Assembly: GCA_002315315.1 (NCBI GenBank)
Contig: DCGT01000046.1
Coordinates: 18,129 to 30,925, forward strand
DNA length: 12,797 nucleotides
Source of the DNA: Faecalibacterium sp. UBA1771
GTDB taxonomy: Bacteria; Bacillota; Clostridia; Oscillospirales; Ruminococcaceae
Direction of reading: 5' to 3'
The notes below the pieces were generated by a model. The model was not told the origin of the DNA. It made no database searches and worked only from the letters and a program-made list of their open reading frames with translations. Of this stretch, positions 5,763 to 12,313 are shown one piece after another (positions within the stretch are counted from its first letter, which is position 1; the number at the start of each line of letters is the position of its first letter). The translations under genes were made by a program, and so were the position numbers.

Positions 5763-7991
5763 TTATTTGATTTTAATAAAATTAAGCCGTAAGGCATTGG
5801 ACACGACACAGACCGATGACAGCGACATACACGCGGCGCCGATTACGGGACTGAGAAGAGGACCGCCGAAGATATGGAGAAGTCCCGCCGCAATAGGAAT
5901 TCCGATCGAATTGTAGCAGAATGCCCAGAAAAGATTTTCCTTGATATTGGTAATAACCGCCCTTGACAGCGCAACGCCGGTCGAAACGCTGTTTAGCGAA
6001 TCGCCCATGAGAACGACGTCGGCAGACTCGATGGCAACATCGGTACCTGTGCCGATTGCAATTCCTATATCGGACTCGGCAAGTGCGACGGCGTCGTTTA
6101 TTCCGTCTCCCACCATTGCTACACGGTGACCCTCGGCGCGTGCGTCGGCAACGATTTTTGCCTTTTGCTCGGGCAGAATTTCGCTGTAAACATCGTCGAT
6201 ACCGCACTGCTTGGCTATTGCGGCGGCGGTACGGGCGTTATCGCCGGTAATCATTGCACAGCGGATACCTTTGCTTTTAAGGCTGTCTATAGCGGCGGCG
6301 GCGTCTGATTTGATTTTGTCGGCAACGGCAATTATGCCGAGCGGTTTACCGTCAGCGGCAAAGAACATCGGTGTTTTGCCATCTACGGCGAGAGAATCCG
6401 CTTTTTCGGTGAGCGATGAAATATCTACTCCGTGAAGCTCCATCATAGCTCGGTTGCCGGCAAAAACGCGTATTCCGTCGACCGTGACCTCCACGCCGTG
6501 ACCGGGTATCGCTTCAAAATCGGAGCTTTCGGGCAGGGTGAGCGACCTGTCGGCGGCATATCCCACTATCGCGTCACCGAGTGGGTGCTCCGCCATGCTT
6601 TCGGCGGCGGCGGCAATTCTCACAAGCTCGTCATCGTCATTTATCGAGATAATATCGGTAACGCTCGGGCGACCCTCGGTGACGGTACCGGTTTTGTCGA
6701 ACATAACTGTATCAACACCCTTGAGCGTTTCGAGCGCTTCGCCGTTTTTAAACAGAATACCCGTTTTGGCGGCACGACCAGTGCCGACCATAATAGCGGT
6801 GGGGGTGGCAAGACCGAGTGCACAGGGGCAGGCTATGACCAGCACCGAAACAAGCACCCTTACGGAGAGCGAAATATCGCCGGTAAAAATCAGCCACAGC
6901 AGAGCGGAAACAAACGCGATACTCATTGAAACAGGCACGAAATATCCGCTGACTATATCGGCAAGCCTCGCAATCGGCGCCTTTGAGCCCTGCGCTTCCT
7001 CGACCAAATGTATTATTTTGGAAAGAGTCGAATCCTCGCCAAGACGCGTGACCTCGACCTTTAATGCTCCGTTGCGGTTAACCGTACCGCCTGTAACGGT
7101 GTCACCGACCGTTTTGTCAACCGGCAGACTTTCGCCTGTCAGCATTGATTCGTCGACCGAGCTTGTACCCTCCGCAACGATTCCGTCGGCAGGTATTTTT
7201 TCACCCGGCTTAACAAGAATGATATCGGAGACGATAAGCTCGTTGAGCGGTAGAGAAGCGCTCTCACCGCCTCTTATGACGGTTGCAGTGTCGCTTTCGA
7301 GCGAGTAAAGGGCGGAAATTGCCGAGCCGGTGTGTTTCTTTGCGCGGCTTTCCATCGTTTTGCCGAGCATAATCAGTGTTATAATCATTGCCGACGATTC
7401 AAAGTATAAATCCATTACCGCCGACATATCGCCGAGCGCTATACGAACGGTTGACCAAATACTGTAGGCAAATGCGGCGGCGGTACCGGTCGCGACAAGG
7501 GTATCCATATTGGGATGCAGCGCAAACAGCGCCTTGAAGCCGCTTATATAAAAGCGCCGACCGCAGAACATAACGCAGACCGCGAGCACCATCTGAACAA
7601 GTGCGAGGGTGAGCGGGTGCGATTGCGGCGACAAAAATTCGGGGTAGGGAAGCGAAACCATGTGACCCATGGCAAGGCAGAACAGCGGAACGGTAAATAC
7701 CGCGGCGGTTATCAGCCGTTTTTTTGCATCGGCAAATTCCTTTTCCTGCTCGTTTTCGAGTGCTTTGCGCTCGGGCGGGTTTTCGACAAGCTCATAGCCT
7801 GCCTTACTGACCGCCGCCGAGATATCGTCCATAGAACCGAGCTTGTCATCGTAGCTTACCGCAAGCTTTTCGCTCGCGAGATTTACCGATGCGTTCTCAA
7901 CAAATTCCAGCTTGCCGACGGCGCGCTCGACTGCTCTCGAGCAGGCGGCACAGCTCATTCCTTTTATTAAAACGGTGCGATGCCTGAGCAT
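5763..7991 (-). CDS. copA: Copper-exporting P1B-type ATPase
   Basis: Membrane ATPase of 742 residues that pumps Cu(I) out of the cytoplasm. Domains in order: one N-terminal HMA domain (2-70, GMSCAAC with C14 and C17), membrane helices from about 92, actuator domain with LTGES (about 284-288), the CPC metal site in the sixth helix (388-390), phosphorylation site DKTGT (432-436), SMAEHPLG (466-473) of the nucleotide-binding domain, GHGVE (497-501), TGDN (582-585) and GDGIND (628-633). The last two helices carry YN (693-694) and MSLSS (722-726), the Cu(I) P1B-1 signature; together with CPC this excludes a Cd/Zn pump. The ATG at 7991 follows GGAGTG by a good distance; the GTG at 8000 overlaps that site. 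Own promoter at 8050-8022. No csoR or copY gene is next to it. Confidence 0.96.
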   Translation of the reverse strand: MLRHRTVLIKGMSCAACSRAVERAVGKLEFVENASVNLASEKLAVSYDDKLGSMDDISAAVSKAGYELVENPPERKALENEQEKEFADAKKRLITAAVFTVPLFCLAMGHMVSLPYPEFLSPQSHPLTLALVQMVLAVCVMFCGRRFYISGFKALFALHPNMDTLVATGTAAAFAYSIWSTVRIALGDMSAVMDLYFESSAMIITLIMLGKTMESRAKKHTGSAISALYSLESDTATVIRGGESASLPLNELIVSDIILVKPGEKIPADGIVAEGTSSVDESMLTGESLPVDKTVGDTVTGGTVNRNGALKVEVTRLGEDSTLSKIIHLVEEAQGSKAPIARLADIVSGYFVPVSMSIAFVSALLWLIFTGDISLSVRVLVSVLVIACPCALGLATPTAIMVGTGRAAKTGILFKNGEALETLKGVDTVMFDKTGTVTEGRPSVTDIISINDDDELVRIAAAAESMAEHPLGDAIVGYAADRSLTLPESSDFEAIPGHGVEVTVDGIRVFAGNRAMMELHGVDISSLTEKADSLAVDGKTPMFFAADGKPLGIIAVADKIKSDAAAAIDSLKSKGIRCAMITGDNARTAAAIAKQCGIDDVYSEILPEQKAKIVADARAEGHRVAMVGDGINDAVALAESDIGIAIGTGTDVAIESADVVLMGDSLNSVSTGVALSRAVITNIKENLFWAFCYNSIGIPIAAGLLHIFGGPLLSPVIGAACMSLSSVCVVSNALRLNFIKIK

Positions 7992-8015
7992 TAATATCAC
8001 TCCAAATTAAATACT

Positions 8016-8033
8016 GTGTTAATAATATCACAA
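8016..8033. promoter_or_regulatory. Rex-like palindrome over the copA -10
   Basis: On the - strand the 18 bases read TTGTGAT-N4-TTAACAC. They match 11 of the 14 fixed positions of the Rex operator TTGTTAA-N4-TTAACAA as I recall it for Gram-positive anaerobes. It covers the -10 of copA. The TGTGA part also serves as an extended -10, which explains one arm without any repressor, so the operator reading is tentative. Confidence 0.3.
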
Positions 8034-8050
8034 ATTATCAATTAATACAA
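8022..8050 (-). promoter_or_regulatory. Promoter of copA-copZ
   Basis: TTGTAT (8050-8045), a 17-base spacer, then TATTAT (8027-8022), preceded by TGTGA, the Gram-positive extended -10 (TRTGn). The predicted start near 8015 leaves a leader of about 24 bases. No terminator was found between the upstream EamA-type gene and this point, so some read-through is possible. Confidence 0.6.
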
Positions 8051-8145
8051 ATTATTATTAGCTTTGCCGACTTGAAAGGCAATATTTATCGTCTGCGAAT
8101 TATTGATATTCTGCCGTCTGTGGCTCGGCATCTGCGCGGTATGAT

Positions 8146-9057
8146 TTATAAATCCATAACGCCGAGCATAATTACTCCGACAGACACGGCGGCAATACAC
8201 AGATAGTGCTTTACAGACAGTCTTTCTTTGAGAAATATTCTGCCCCACAGCACGCTTGCAACGCAGTATGATGAGATAATCGGTGCCGAGTAAACGACGT
8301 GACCCGTGTCGGAGAGAGCATAGATGTAGAAAAACTGACCAATCGTTTCAAACAGAGCACCGGTGTATCTCAGAGACTCCTTTTTAGGCACAATACTTTC
8401 TTTTTTTACAAGCACGGTGTAGATTAAGCACATAAGCCCCACCGCAAAAAATGTCAGCTCATAGGCGGTGTTGGCTGAATCCTCGTCGATAATCGTCAGC
8501 ACTCTCGTGTCGGCAAAGGTTCCGAGCGCATCGAGCAGACAATATATTATCGGTATCGCTATGGCAAGCATACTTTTGGCATAGCGGTAATTGCCTGCAT
8601 CCTGCCTTGCACGGCGAAGCTCGTCATCCTCCGATGCTTCGGTCAAGCCGAGACCGATAACGCCTGCGCAGACCAGAGTCACCGCCGCCGCCGCAAGGGG
8701 CTTGAGTGTGTTTTCGACTCCGCCGGTAATGAGCGTAAGTACGGCGACCAGCGCGCCGGAGCTGTTGCATATAGGCGAAGAAATCGACAGCTCGATAAAT
8801 CGCAGTCCGAGATACCCGACCGCCATCGACGCGATATAAAGCATAGAAACGGGCAGATATGCGGTAAAGGTTTTAAAGCTCAGCTCAACTCCGCCGAACA
8901 CGATTTCGACAAATGCGTGTATGCCCATAACCATTCCGACCGCCGTAAGCATTTTCAGGTGACTGTATCGGTCGCCCGAGTCACGGCAGCCGAGCTTAGA
9001 GAACAAGTCGCTCCCGCTCCAGCATATCAAAGCAATGACTGCAAACCAAAACCACAT
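8146..9057 (-). CDS. EamA/DMT-superfamily transporter
   Basis: Polytopic membrane protein of 303 residues with about ten hydrophobic segments in two halves, the layout of the drug/metabolite transporter (EamA) superfamily. It starts MWFWFAVIALICWSGSDLF, with the first helix directly at the N terminus. A long charged loop (EASEDDELRRARQDAGNYR) joins the halves, and the second half contains the EamA-like run GQFFYIYALSDTGHVVYSAPI followed by FLKERLSVKHYL before the last helix. The substrate cannot be told. The ATG at 9057 has AAGGAG (9073-9068 region) 10 bases ahead; the frame upstream to 9240 is promoter DNA. Promoter at 9119-9090. Divergent from the CPBP gene, and 145 bases before copA in the same direction. 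Confidence 0.85.
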   Translation of the reverse strand: MWFWFAVIALICWSGSDLFSKLGCRDSGDRYSHLKMLTAVGMVMGIHAFVEIVFGGVELSFKTFTAYLPVSMLYIASMAVGYLGLRFIELSISSPICNSSGALVAVLTLITGGVENTLKPLAAAAVTLVCAGVIGLGLTEASEDDELRRARQDAGNYRYAKSMLAIAIPIIYCLLDALGTFADTRVLTIIDEDSANTAYELTFFAVGLMCLIYTVLVKKESIVPKKESLRYTGALFETIGQFFYIYALSDTGHVVYSAPIISSYCVASVLWGRIFLKERLSVKHYLCIAAVSVGVIMLGVMDL

Positions 9058-9089
9058 ATACACCAATCTCCTTGATCTCGTTCGTTTGG

Positions 9090-9119
9090 ATAATAACACA
9101 AAATACCTTTTGCGGTCAA
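9090..9119 (-). promoter_or_regulatory. Promoter of the EamA-type transporter gene
   Basis: TTGACC (9119-9114), an 18-base spacer and TATTAT (9095-9090), with TGTGT directly before the -10 (extended -10). Five of six matches in both boxes. Confidence 0.7.
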
Positions 9120-9140
9120 ATAATTGCGGTGCTTTGCGGT
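9110..9140. repeat. Three TTGCGGT direct repeats
   Basis: TTGCGGT occurs at 9110-9116, 9124-9130 and 9134-9140. The first overlaps the -35 of the - strand transporter promoter, the second contains the -35 of the + strand CPBP promoter, and the third is in its spacer. This is a plausible operator for one factor acting on both genes, but the repeats are short and unevenly spaced (14 and 10 bases). Confidence 0.35.
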
Positions 9141-9152
9141 ATGAGTTATAAT
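9124..9152 (+). promoter_or_regulatory. Promoter of CPBP protease-tadA
   Basis: TTGCGG (9124-9129), a 17-base spacer and a perfect TATAAT (9147-9152). Transcription would start near 9159, at the first base of the inverted repeat. Confidence 0.6.
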
Positions 9153-9158
9153 AAATTA

Positions 9159-9200
9159 AATGCCTCACCTTACAATGCAGTATTTCAATTGTGAGGCATT
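9159..9200. repeat. Perfect 10-base inverted repeat at the predicted CPBP transcript start
   Basis: AATGCCTCAC (9159-9168) and GTGAGGCATT (9191-9200) are exact reverse complements around a 22-base loop. In + strand RNA it would form a 5'-end stem about 33 bases before the CPBP start codon, and as DNA it could be a protein site. The + strand side is followed by A-rich sequence, so it is no terminator there. Confidence 0.55.
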
Positions 9201-9233
9201 GACTGAAAAAATTATTCATTCGGCGGTATTGCA

Positions 9234-10157
9234 ATGACACCTAAAACAAAAGTCAAGCGTGATTCCGTGATAATCGGCTTGGGTCTGTTACTATACGCGG
9301 TAATCAGCAATTCTCTGTCCTACGGAATCGCATATATCTATAACAAAATAAATTACGGTCAGTGGCGTACCGGCATTGTCGACGAGCTGCCGGGAATATT
9401 GCTGAGTATAGCCGTTTACACGGCATCTCTTACCGCTGCGGTGATAATGGCAGATGAACAGCACACGGAATGGAATTTCAACAAGCCGAAAAGGCTTTTC
9501 GGTACAGCGATGCTGATACTCGGTGCGAGCTATCTGCCCATCAGTATATTAAATGGTGTTGCATCGACGCTTCTCAAAAACATCGGTGTCACGAGCCTGA
9601 TTGCCGACGTTGCGTTGCCGAGCAACCCCGCAGGCGTTATTTTGACCTTTATTCAAGCCGTCGCTCTGCCGGCTTTTTTGGAGGAGCTGTTGTTCAGAGG
9701 AGTAATTCAGCGTCGTCTTGTCAAATATGGCGGCGGATTTGCCGTAATAGTTACATCGGTGCTTTTTGCGCTTATGCATGAGCGCTTTGCCCTGCTTCCC
9801 GGAATGTTTCTGTTCTCTGTCGCAATGGGTTGTGCCGATTTGATGACCGATTCGCTGTTACCGTCATTTTTAATGCATTTTTTCAATAATTTTATGGCAC
9901 TTGCACAGCTTGCGCTTGCCGACAGAGGAATATACAGGATGATACCGTCAATGACGATAATGGCGCTGTCGATTTTCTGCGTTCCGTTTGCAATGGTATC
10001 TGTTATAAGAAATACAAAAGCGGGCAAGATCGACCGCTCGCTTTTCATATCGTCTGCGCCGAGACGGTGGTTTTATTTCACCGTACCGACAATCGTTTTT
10101 ATTTTGTATCTGCTTGTTATGACGGTGCGCTATACAAGCTTTTCATGGTGGTCGTGA
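9234..10157 (+). CDS. CPBP-family intramembrane metalloprotease
   Basis: Membrane protein of 307 residues of the CPBP (Abi/CAAX protease-like, Rce1-type) family. The three conserved motifs are visible in the second half: EELLFRG (E150, E151, R155), FALMHERF (H182) and HFFNNF (H215, N219), which together form the presumed metal site in the membrane. Hydrophobic segments start near residue 12 and continue to the last helix (IVFILYLLVMTV near 290). Such proteins process lipid-modified or small peptides or act in immunity and bacteriocin self-protection; no bacteriocin gene is present here, so the substrate is unknown. The ATG at 9234 has only a weak ribosome site (GGCGG, 9222-9226). The stop overlaps the tadA start (TGATG), so tadA is probably translated from the same mRNA. 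Confidence 0.9.
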   Translation: MTPKTKVKRDSVIIGLGLLLYAVISNSLSYGIAYIYNKINYGQWRTGIVDELPGILLSIAVYTASLTAAVIMADEQHTEWNFNKPKRLFGTAMLILGASYLPISILNGVASTLLKNIGVTSLIADVALPSNPAGVILTFIQAVALPAFLEELLFRGVIQRRLVKYGGGFAVIVTSVLFALMHERFALLPGMFLFSVAMGCADLMTDSLLPSFLMHFFNNFMALAQLALADRGIYRMIPSMTIMALSIFCVPFAMVSVIRNTKAGKIDRSLFISSAPRRWFYFTVPTIVFILYLLVMTVRYTSFSWWS

Positions 10158-10606
10158 TGACAAGGGACGAACGGTTTATGTCGCTTGCGGCAGCCGAAGC
10201 GGAAAAAGCACTGGCAGAGGGAGAAATACCGGTCGGTGCGGTTGTAGTGAAGGGTGACGAGGTAATGGGAGTAGGTCATAATCGCCGCGAAAATGACCGC
10301 AACCCGCTTGGTCATGCCGAGCTTGCCGCGATAACGGAGGCATCGAAAAAGCTCGGTGACTGGCGGCTTGACGGCTGTGAGATGTTCGTTACGCTCGAGC
10401 CGTGTGCCATGTGCAGCGGCGCGATAGCTTCCTGCCGTATTCGACGGGTCGTGTTCGGAGCGTTTGATTCGGCAGCGGGATATTGCATAAGCCGTGAGGA
10501 TCTGCATCGCTTTGCAGGTGCTCGGGGAATAGAGGTGCTCGGCGGTGTGCGTCAATCGGAATGTGAGAAGCTTCTTGCCGATTTTTTCGGCAAGAAGCGT
10601 AGTTGA
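10157..10606 (+). CDS. tadA: tRNA-specific adenosine deaminase
   Basis: Zinc enzyme that converts adenosine 34 of tRNA-Arg(ACG) to inosine so that it reads CGU, CGC and CGA. The 149 residues fit the family (about 150-167). Motifs: GEIPVGAVVV (22-31), HAE (53-55) with zinc ligand H53 and proton shuttle E55, and PCAMC (82-86) with ligands C83 and C86, followed by the typical RIRRVVFGAFDSAAG. The ATG at 10157 overlaps the CPBP stop and has GGTGG five bases ahead; alternative in-frame starts at 10145 or 10067 lie within the CPBP gene and would add unrelated residues. The last codons contain a perfect hairpin. In many Firmicutes tadA stands before ffs and dnaX; here neither follows. Confidence 0.94.
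   Translation: MTRDERFMSLAAAEAEKALAEGEIPVGAVVVKGDEVMGVGHNRRENDRNPLGHAELAAITEASKKLGDWRLDGCEMFVTLEPCAMCSGAIASCRIRRVVFGAFDSAAGYCISREDLHRFAGARGIEVLGGVRQSECEKLLADFFGKKRS
10570..10598 (+). terminator. Strong hairpin inside the 3' end of tadA
   Basis: GCTTCTTGCCGA (10570-10581) and TCGGCAAGAAGC (10587-10598) form 12 perfect pairs around a TTTTT loop. The stem ends within the last codons of tadA. The bases after it (GTAGTTGAATTGTACTTTTG) lack a proper T run, so it may be a weak terminator or an mRNA 3'-end stem. Confidence 0.45.
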
Positions 10607-10615
10607 ATTGTACTT

Positions 10616-10645
10616 TTGACAGAAAACCGCGCGGCTTCATATTGT
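10616..10645 (+). promoter_or_regulatory. Weak candidate promoter in the tadA-GH43 spacer
   Basis: A perfect TTGACA (10616-10621) with TATTGT (10640-10645) 18 bases on. The -10 is poor (four of six), and a better placed promoter exists at 10740-10769. The 208-base spacer 10607-10814 holds no open frame or RNA gene that I recognise; in particular I see no SRP RNA. Confidence 0.25.
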
Positions 10646-10739
10646 CGATTATCGGACCGTCCACAGGATTTTCTTTGTGCTCAAAACGACCGCAGTATTA
10701 ATACCGGTTATTTTCTGACCGCCGATACATAATTGTTTA

Positions 10740-10769
10740 TTGTTGAATTTCGGCAAAGTGTGTTATAGT
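10740..10769 (+). promoter_or_regulatory. Promoter of the GH43 gene
   Basis: TTGTTG (10740-10745), an 18-base spacer and TATAGT (10764-10769), with TGTGT directly before the -10 (extended -10). The start near 10776 gives a leader of about 39 bases. Confidence 0.55.
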
Positions 10770-10814
10770 AATATAAAATTAATTGCGAGAAAAACTTGCA
10801 GAAAGGGAGTTACC

Positions 10815-11756
10815 ATGTCACAGGATTACGCTTATCCGTTTATCGAGCAGAGAGCCGACCCGTATATTGTGCTCGGTTCTGACGGTTGGTATTACTTTAC
10901 CGCCTCTGTACCAGCATACGACCGAATAGAGCTTCGCCGCTCCAAGACGCTCGAGGGTCTGAAAACCGCCGAAACAAAGGATGTTTGGTTCAAGCATGAA
11001 TCCGGACCTATGAGTCAGCATATTTGGGCGCCCGAGCTTCACGAAATAGAGGGTAAATGGTATATCTATTTCGGAGCGAGTGAGCGTGACGATATTTGGA
11101 AGCTTCGTCCCTATTGTCTTGAATGTCTCGGAAATGACCCTATCAATGACGAATGGATTGAGCGCGGAGTTATGGTCGCCGCCGACGGTGACCCGTTCTC
11201 CTTTACCGATTTCTCGCTCGACGGTACCGTATTCAAGCATAACGGCATCTGGTACTATATCTGGGCGCAGAAGGTCGGCGGTCAGATGAGCATTTCCAAC
11301 CTGTATATTGCCGAAATGGAAAATCCGTGGACTCTTAAAACCGTACAGTTTCAGCTTACCACTCCCGATTACGACTGGGAGCGAGTTGATTTCTGGGTTG
11401 ACGAAGGGCCCGCCGTGCTGAAACGCAACGGCATGATTTTCGTGACCTTCTCTTCCTCCGCGACGGGTGCGTGCTATTGTATGGGAATGATGTATGCCGA
11501 CGAAAACTCCGATTTGCTCGACCGCAACAGCTGGACTAAAATCCGTCGTCCGTTACTGACAACCGACGAGAGCAAGGGAATTTTCGGTCCCGGTCACAAC
11601 AGCTTCACCAAGGATGAGGACGGCAATGACGTTATTGTCCTGCACGCTCGCCCCTATGAGAAAATAGTCGGTGACCCGTTATATGACCCCAACCGTCATA
11701 CTATGCTGCGTCATTTTACCTTTGACGACAGCGGCTTCCCCGTGTTCACGCTGTAA
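10815..11756 (+). CDS. GH43-family glycosidase (arabinofuranosidase-like, probably GH43_26)
   Basis: Five-bladed beta-propeller glycosidase of 313 residues with a single catalytic domain. The GH43 residues can be assigned: base D15 in EQRADPYIV, the pKa-tuning D136 in DFSLDGTVF, and acid E197 in WVDEGPAVLKRNG. Other segments match arabinofuranosidase-type members: YDRIELRRSKTL (35-46), HIWAPELHEIEGKWYIYF (69-86), YIAEMENPWTL and GPGHNSFT. From memory this is the pattern of GH43_26, exo-1,5-alpha-L-arabinofuranosidases. There is no signal peptide, so it acts inside the cell, presumably on imported oligosaccharides. AGGGAG (10804-10809) five bases before the ATG fixes the start; the frame upstream to 10740 is promoter DNA. 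No sugar transporter or regulator is adjacent. GH43 is firm; the substrate is inference. Confidence 0.88.
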   Translation: MSQDYAYPFIEQRADPYIVLGSDGWYYFTASVPAYDRIELRRSKTLEGLKTAETKDVWFKHESGPMSQHIWAPELHEIEGKWYIYFGASERDDIWKLRPYCLECLGNDPINDEWIERGVMVAADGDPFSFTDFSLDGTVFKHNGIWYYIWAQKVGGQMSISNLYIAEMENPWTLKTVQFQLTTPDYDWERVDFWVDEGPAVLKRNGMIFVTFSSSATGACYCMGMMYADENSDLLDRNSWTKIRRPLLTTDESKGIFGPGHNSFTKDEDGNDVIVLHARPYEKIVGDPLYDPNRHTMLRHFTFDDSGFPVFTL

Positions 11757-11885
11757 TTTATTTCTTATCGCGGTTTATCGGGAGGAATCCTTACGGTCGA
11801 ATTGAAGCCGCTTTTGCCGGAATTATTTATAGTTCAAAATCAGTAACTGTGAAAAGTCTTTTGTCACTTGTTTAACTCGTTTTAT

Positions 11886-11914
11886 GTGCGGCAAAGCTTT
11901 CCGCCACCGTTTTT
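11886..11914 (+). terminator. Terminator after the GH43 gene
   Basis: GTGCGG (11886-11891) pairs with CCGCCAC (11901-11907) with one bulged base, around a CAAAGCTTT loop, followed by CGTTTTTA (T run 11910-11914). It lies about 130 bases past the GH43 stop. Confidence 0.55.
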
Positions 11915-11926
11915 ACATAATAAATT

Positions 11927-11953
11927 CACCCGTCTGCATATTGCAGGCGGGTG
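11927..11953. terminator. Hairpin between convergent genes
   Basis: CACCCGTCTGCA (11927-11938) pairs with TGCAGGCGGGTG (11942-11953): 12 pairs, one of them G-T, with a 3-base loop. On the - strand it begins six bases past the stop of the DUF2087 gene and is followed by AATTTATTATG. It probably ends the nrdJ-DUF2087 transcript, although the T tract is poor. Confidence 0.65.
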
Positions 11954-11958
11954 ATCGT

Positions 11959-12258
11959 TTATTCGGTCTTTTTTATTGTTGCCTTACTGTCCGGTCCCGG
12001 CTTATCAAAATCACTTGCAATCGGAATATTATCGGCAAGACGATAGCTTGAACCGTTCTTTTCACGGTCTAAAAAGCCGAGACTGAACAGCTCGCGCCGT
12101 ATTGTCGCGAGGTCGCCTAAGGTATGCCATTTGAAAAGCAGAGCATTGACCTCACGCTCGGTGTAGGTTATGCCTGACTCGAATTCTTCGGCAAGGCAAC
12201 AAGGTGCAAAGCATTTGGCCTTTCTCTTGGCGGTCAGAGCAGTCAGTCTGCCCGCCAA
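11959..12258 (-). CDS. DUF2087 domain protein
   Basis: Small protein of the DUF2087 family, whose function is unknown; some members are fused to or sit beside transcription regulators. The core signature is clear: LAEEFESGITYTEREVNALL (22-41), the WHTLGDLATIRRELFSLGFL segment and DREKNGSSYRL, with a Lys-rich tail. The marked start is the TTG at 12258, with AGAGGA (12270-12265) six bases ahead. The family's N-terminal part (a helix ending in FLDEEGRL, from memory) appears to continue in frame upstream (TDQEYLNKIRGFLLAGRL), where no ATG, GTG or TTG exists before the stop at 12351. The true start may therefore be the ATA at 12300 or another rare codon. It follows the NrdJ-like gene on the same strand. 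Family is firm, start is not. Confidence 0.75.
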   Translation of the reverse strand: MAGRLTALTAKRKAKCFAPCCLAEEFESGITYTEREVNALLFKWHTLGDLATIRRELFSLGFLDREKNGSSYRLADNIPIASDFDKPGPDSKATIKKTE

Positions 12259-12264
12259 GAGAAA

Positions 12265-12270
12265 TCCTCT
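12265..12270 (-). promoter_or_regulatory. ribosome binding site for the TTG start of the DUF2087 gene
   Basis: AGAGGA on the - strand, six bases before the TTG at 12258. It is the only site in the region that supports a usable start codon, although the frame is coding-like further upstream. Confidence 0.45.
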
Positions 12271-12313
12271 GATTTTATTAAGATATTCCTGATCCGTTAT
12301 ATTTAATTTATAA

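Noticed and set aside
6432..7308. Overlapping + strand open frames of 165 and 256 codons within copA
   Set aside because: Both are antisense to the ATPase core motifs and have Ser/Thr/Gly-biased composition typical of shadows in GC-rich codons.
8051..8145. Terminator for the EamA-type gene
   Set aside because: Only five-pair stems (TGCCG/CGGCA and TTGCC/GGCAA) without T runs; no terminator can be supported here.
9058..9240. N-terminal extension of the EamA-type transporter by 61 residues
   Set aside because: The region holds two divergent promoters and an inverted repeat; AAGGAG before the ATG at 9057 marks the start.
10607..10814. Possible SRP RNA gene after tadA, as in Bacillus
   Set aside because: The expected conserved loop sequences and long hairpin are absent; only a short CCGCGCGG palindrome and promoter-like boxes are seen.
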